14,931 nt of DNA from an uncultured Corynebacterium sp. (lineage in GTDB: Bacteria; Actinomycetota; Actinomycetes; Mycobacteriales; Mycobacteriaceae): NCBI GenBank assembly GCA_915275065.1, contig CAJZGD010000031.1, positions 1-14,931 on the forward strand, read 5' to 3'. This document shows, piece after piece, positions 13,593 to 14,931 of the stretch. The first letter of the stretch is position 1. Each line of letters opens with the position of its first letter. The position numbers and the translations under genes were made by a program. The notes beneath the pieces were generated by a model that searched no databases, had not been told where the DNA came from, and saw only the letters and a list, made by a program, of their open reading frames with translations.

Positions 13593-14931
13593 CTAGTTAG
13601 CGTATTTTAGTGTGCTTGGAAGCTCGGTGCGGATATCACCATTGGATAAGGAGGTAGCGAATAACTCTTCGAATCTCTCCAGGCTGGCTAATTGTTCTTG
13701 GAATTTTATTCGTTGTGTGTTGACTTCCTTATGAAGGGTGTGGAGCAGAGGAGCAAGTTCTTTGGGGACTAATGAGACATGCCAAGAGTGCGGATCCGTA
13801 GAGGTAGCAGAATTGATGGATTTGGCCACGAAGAATGGGGTAGCAACCAGAGGCAGATCAACTTGGCTGCGTCCCCGTTTTGTTTTACATCGTGCAATTT
13901 GCGCTGGAGCCTGAACAACATGTCCACCTTCCCAATCTATCCAAGCGATTGGATGCGTGGAATTCTTGATAAACACCACGTCACCGGGTTGGGTTAGTTT
14001 GGCGTTGTGGTTGATATTCTCTAGGTGCAATCGGTTGATCCTGCGGTTACCCATTGTTGTGTTGCCGTGCAATTCCGGTTTACCAATGATGGTCACAGTT
14101 GCGGATCCGGTGTCGGTTAATCGCCCATCAGGGAGGCGGCTTCCTGGAATAAGTCGGATGACTCGATCTTTCCCAGAGGTTGCTTTCCGCCAGCTGATAC
14201 GGAGACGGCTGGGGGATTTATGGGGGTTTTCCTCCAGGGGGAGATTTTCCACGAAAGAGAGTTGTGCACGTTCAGCCAATAACCAAAGTTCACCAAGTAT
14301 GTTTCCCTCTGGGGAAGCGTGCAGTTTAGGGGAAGCATGCAGAAGCGGTTTATTGTTTACGCTGTCTAGCGCAACAATGTTCTTGCGCCATGCTTTCACT
14401 GATGTGGTGATATTAGCGTGCACAAAATTGTGTTTACCTAGTTCATCAGCATATAACGCTGTAGTAGCTAGATCAGAAGCAATAGCATTGTAATCTGCTT
14501 TCGAGATGCCGGAAAGCTCCGCAATGACCACTGGAAAAGCTTTTCCGGTGGGAAAGGTAGAGCGTTTGAAGATCCATATCCCTAATTGACGCTTCCCCAG
14601 GTTAGCCGCCCAATGTTTGGGTAGCCGGGCAGTATAGCGCAGCGGTGCGGTGTAACCCGTTGCCGTGTTCGAGAGAAAATTACTGCGTGCCCTGGTGATA
14701 GACGGATCTGTATTATCAAGCAGGAGTTTTGATGGCGCAATAAGGATCATCGTGCCATCTGCGTCAAGATTTAAAAGTTGATCGTCTAACGCATTGAAGA
14801 AAGATACCTCATCGTTCGAGTAATCTAACCACACTGCCACGATGAGGGCATCAGTAGGGAAATCCTTGGTTATCGTGATGTTCCGGGATTCCAATTCTTT
14901 CCATGCGATAGCACGAGCGGTGCTATTGCCA
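13593..14931 (-). CDS. Partial N6-methylase-like protein fused to a recognition-like domain
   Basis: The reading frame stays open to the right edge, so only the C-terminal 445 residues are seen. A TTG at 14894 could be called as start, but 12 further codons in frame continue the protein. Numbering from that TTG, residues 20-125 resemble the last strands of an N6-adenine methylase (DGTMILIAPSKLLLD at 46-60; LPKHWAANLGKRQLGIWIFKR at 91-111, cited by key residues), including a GTG-like turn before a WIF strand. Residues 285-340 (LTQPGDVVFIK) resemble the end of an HsdS recognition domain, and 376-425 form a helix like the HsdS coiled coil. Motif I and NPPF would lie outside the window. It resembles actinobacterial stand-alone N-6 methylases and sits 48 nt before hsdM. 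The methylase call is an inference from weak similarity. Confidence 0.55.
   Translation of the reverse strand, partial: GNSTARAIAWKELESRNITITKDFPTDALIVAVWLDYSNDEVSFFNALDDQLLNLDADGTMILIAPSKLLLDNTDPSITRARSNFLSNTATGYTAPLRYTARLPKHWAANLGKRQLGIWIFKRSTFPTGKAFPVVIAELSGISKADYNAIASDLATTALYADELGKHNFVHANITTSVKAWRKNIVALDSVNNKPLLHASPKLHASPEGNILGELWLLAERAQLSFVENLPLEENPHKSPSRLRISWRKATSGKDRVIRLIPGSRLPDGRLTDTGSATVTIIGKPELHGNTTMGNRRINRLHLENINHNAKLTQPGDVVFIKNSTHPIAWIDWEGGHVVQAPAQIARCKTKRGRSQVDLPLVATPFFVAKSINSATSTDPHSWHVSLVPKELAPLLHTLHKEVNTQRIKFQEQLASLERFEELFATSLSNGDIRTELPSTLKYAN
14311..14342. repeat. Tandem 18-bp repeat in the linker of the methylase-like gene
   Basis: An 18-base unit starting GGGGAAGCGTGCAG is followed directly by a partial copy differing at one base. 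It encodes LHASPK and LHASPE in tandem (residues 185-196 counted from the TTG at 14894) in a linker, so it keeps the frame and probably arose by local duplication. Confidence 0.6.

Noticed and set aside
13957..14493. Forward frame of 178 codons opposite the methylase-like gene
   Set aside because: No ribosome site or domain; it overlaps a longer frame in line with the reverse-strand operon.
1..14931. CRISPR array, tRNA or rRNA gene, transposase, integrase or phage structural gene
   Set aside because: None seen on reading both strands: no regularly spaced repeats, no tRNA-like cloverleaf noticed, and no mobile-element protein among the frames.

Overview
The window looks like chromosomal DNA of an actinobacterium, most likely a Corynebacterium or close relative. 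Reasons are the moderate GC content, GC-rich host-like genes on the left, TANNNT-type -10 elements, strong AGGAGG-type ribosome sites, and an N6-methylase protein of a kind common in actinobacteria. The genus is an inference. The first 28 bases are not biological: they match the 3' end of an Illumina paired-end adapter/primer, so the left edge is an untrimmed contig end.

Left part (29-4980), mostly GC-rich. An AAA-type ATPase with an intact Walker A but altered Walker B and arginine-finger positions (149-901) is followed by about 1 kb holding two small genes: a 95-residue reverse-strand protein (1072-1359) and a 53-residue forward-strand protein (1589-1750) with a strong ribosome site and a very good intrinsic terminator. 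Next come a helical-repeat membrane protein (1979-3235), a YhgE/Pip-like ABC-2-type membrane protein on the reverse strand (3239-4270) and a divergent TetR regulator (4420-4980). The last two share a control region with a 31-bp imperfect palindrome, and the TetR protein probably represses both.

Right part (5166-14931), all reverse strand, is a defence island. In transcription order it has the C-terminal part of a methylase fused to a target-recognition-like region (runs off the right edge), a complete type I restriction-modification operon hsdM-hsdS-hsdR with TAATG overlaps at both junctions, and then a visibly AT-rich three-gene cassette. The cassette encodes a ThsB-like TIR protein (DUF1863/MTH538 type), a protein with two 2-TM units of the SLATT/DUF4231 type, and a DUF4062-like protein with a C-terminal beta-rich domain.

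The three-gene cassette is the most interesting item. Its composition (TIR signal generator or NADase, membrane effector, nucleotide-processing-like protein) suggests a Thoeris-like abortive-infection system with a SLATT membrane effector in place of the known ThsA types. This is inferred from domain recognition and operon layout only. No tRNA, rRNA, CRISPR array, transposase or integrase was seen.
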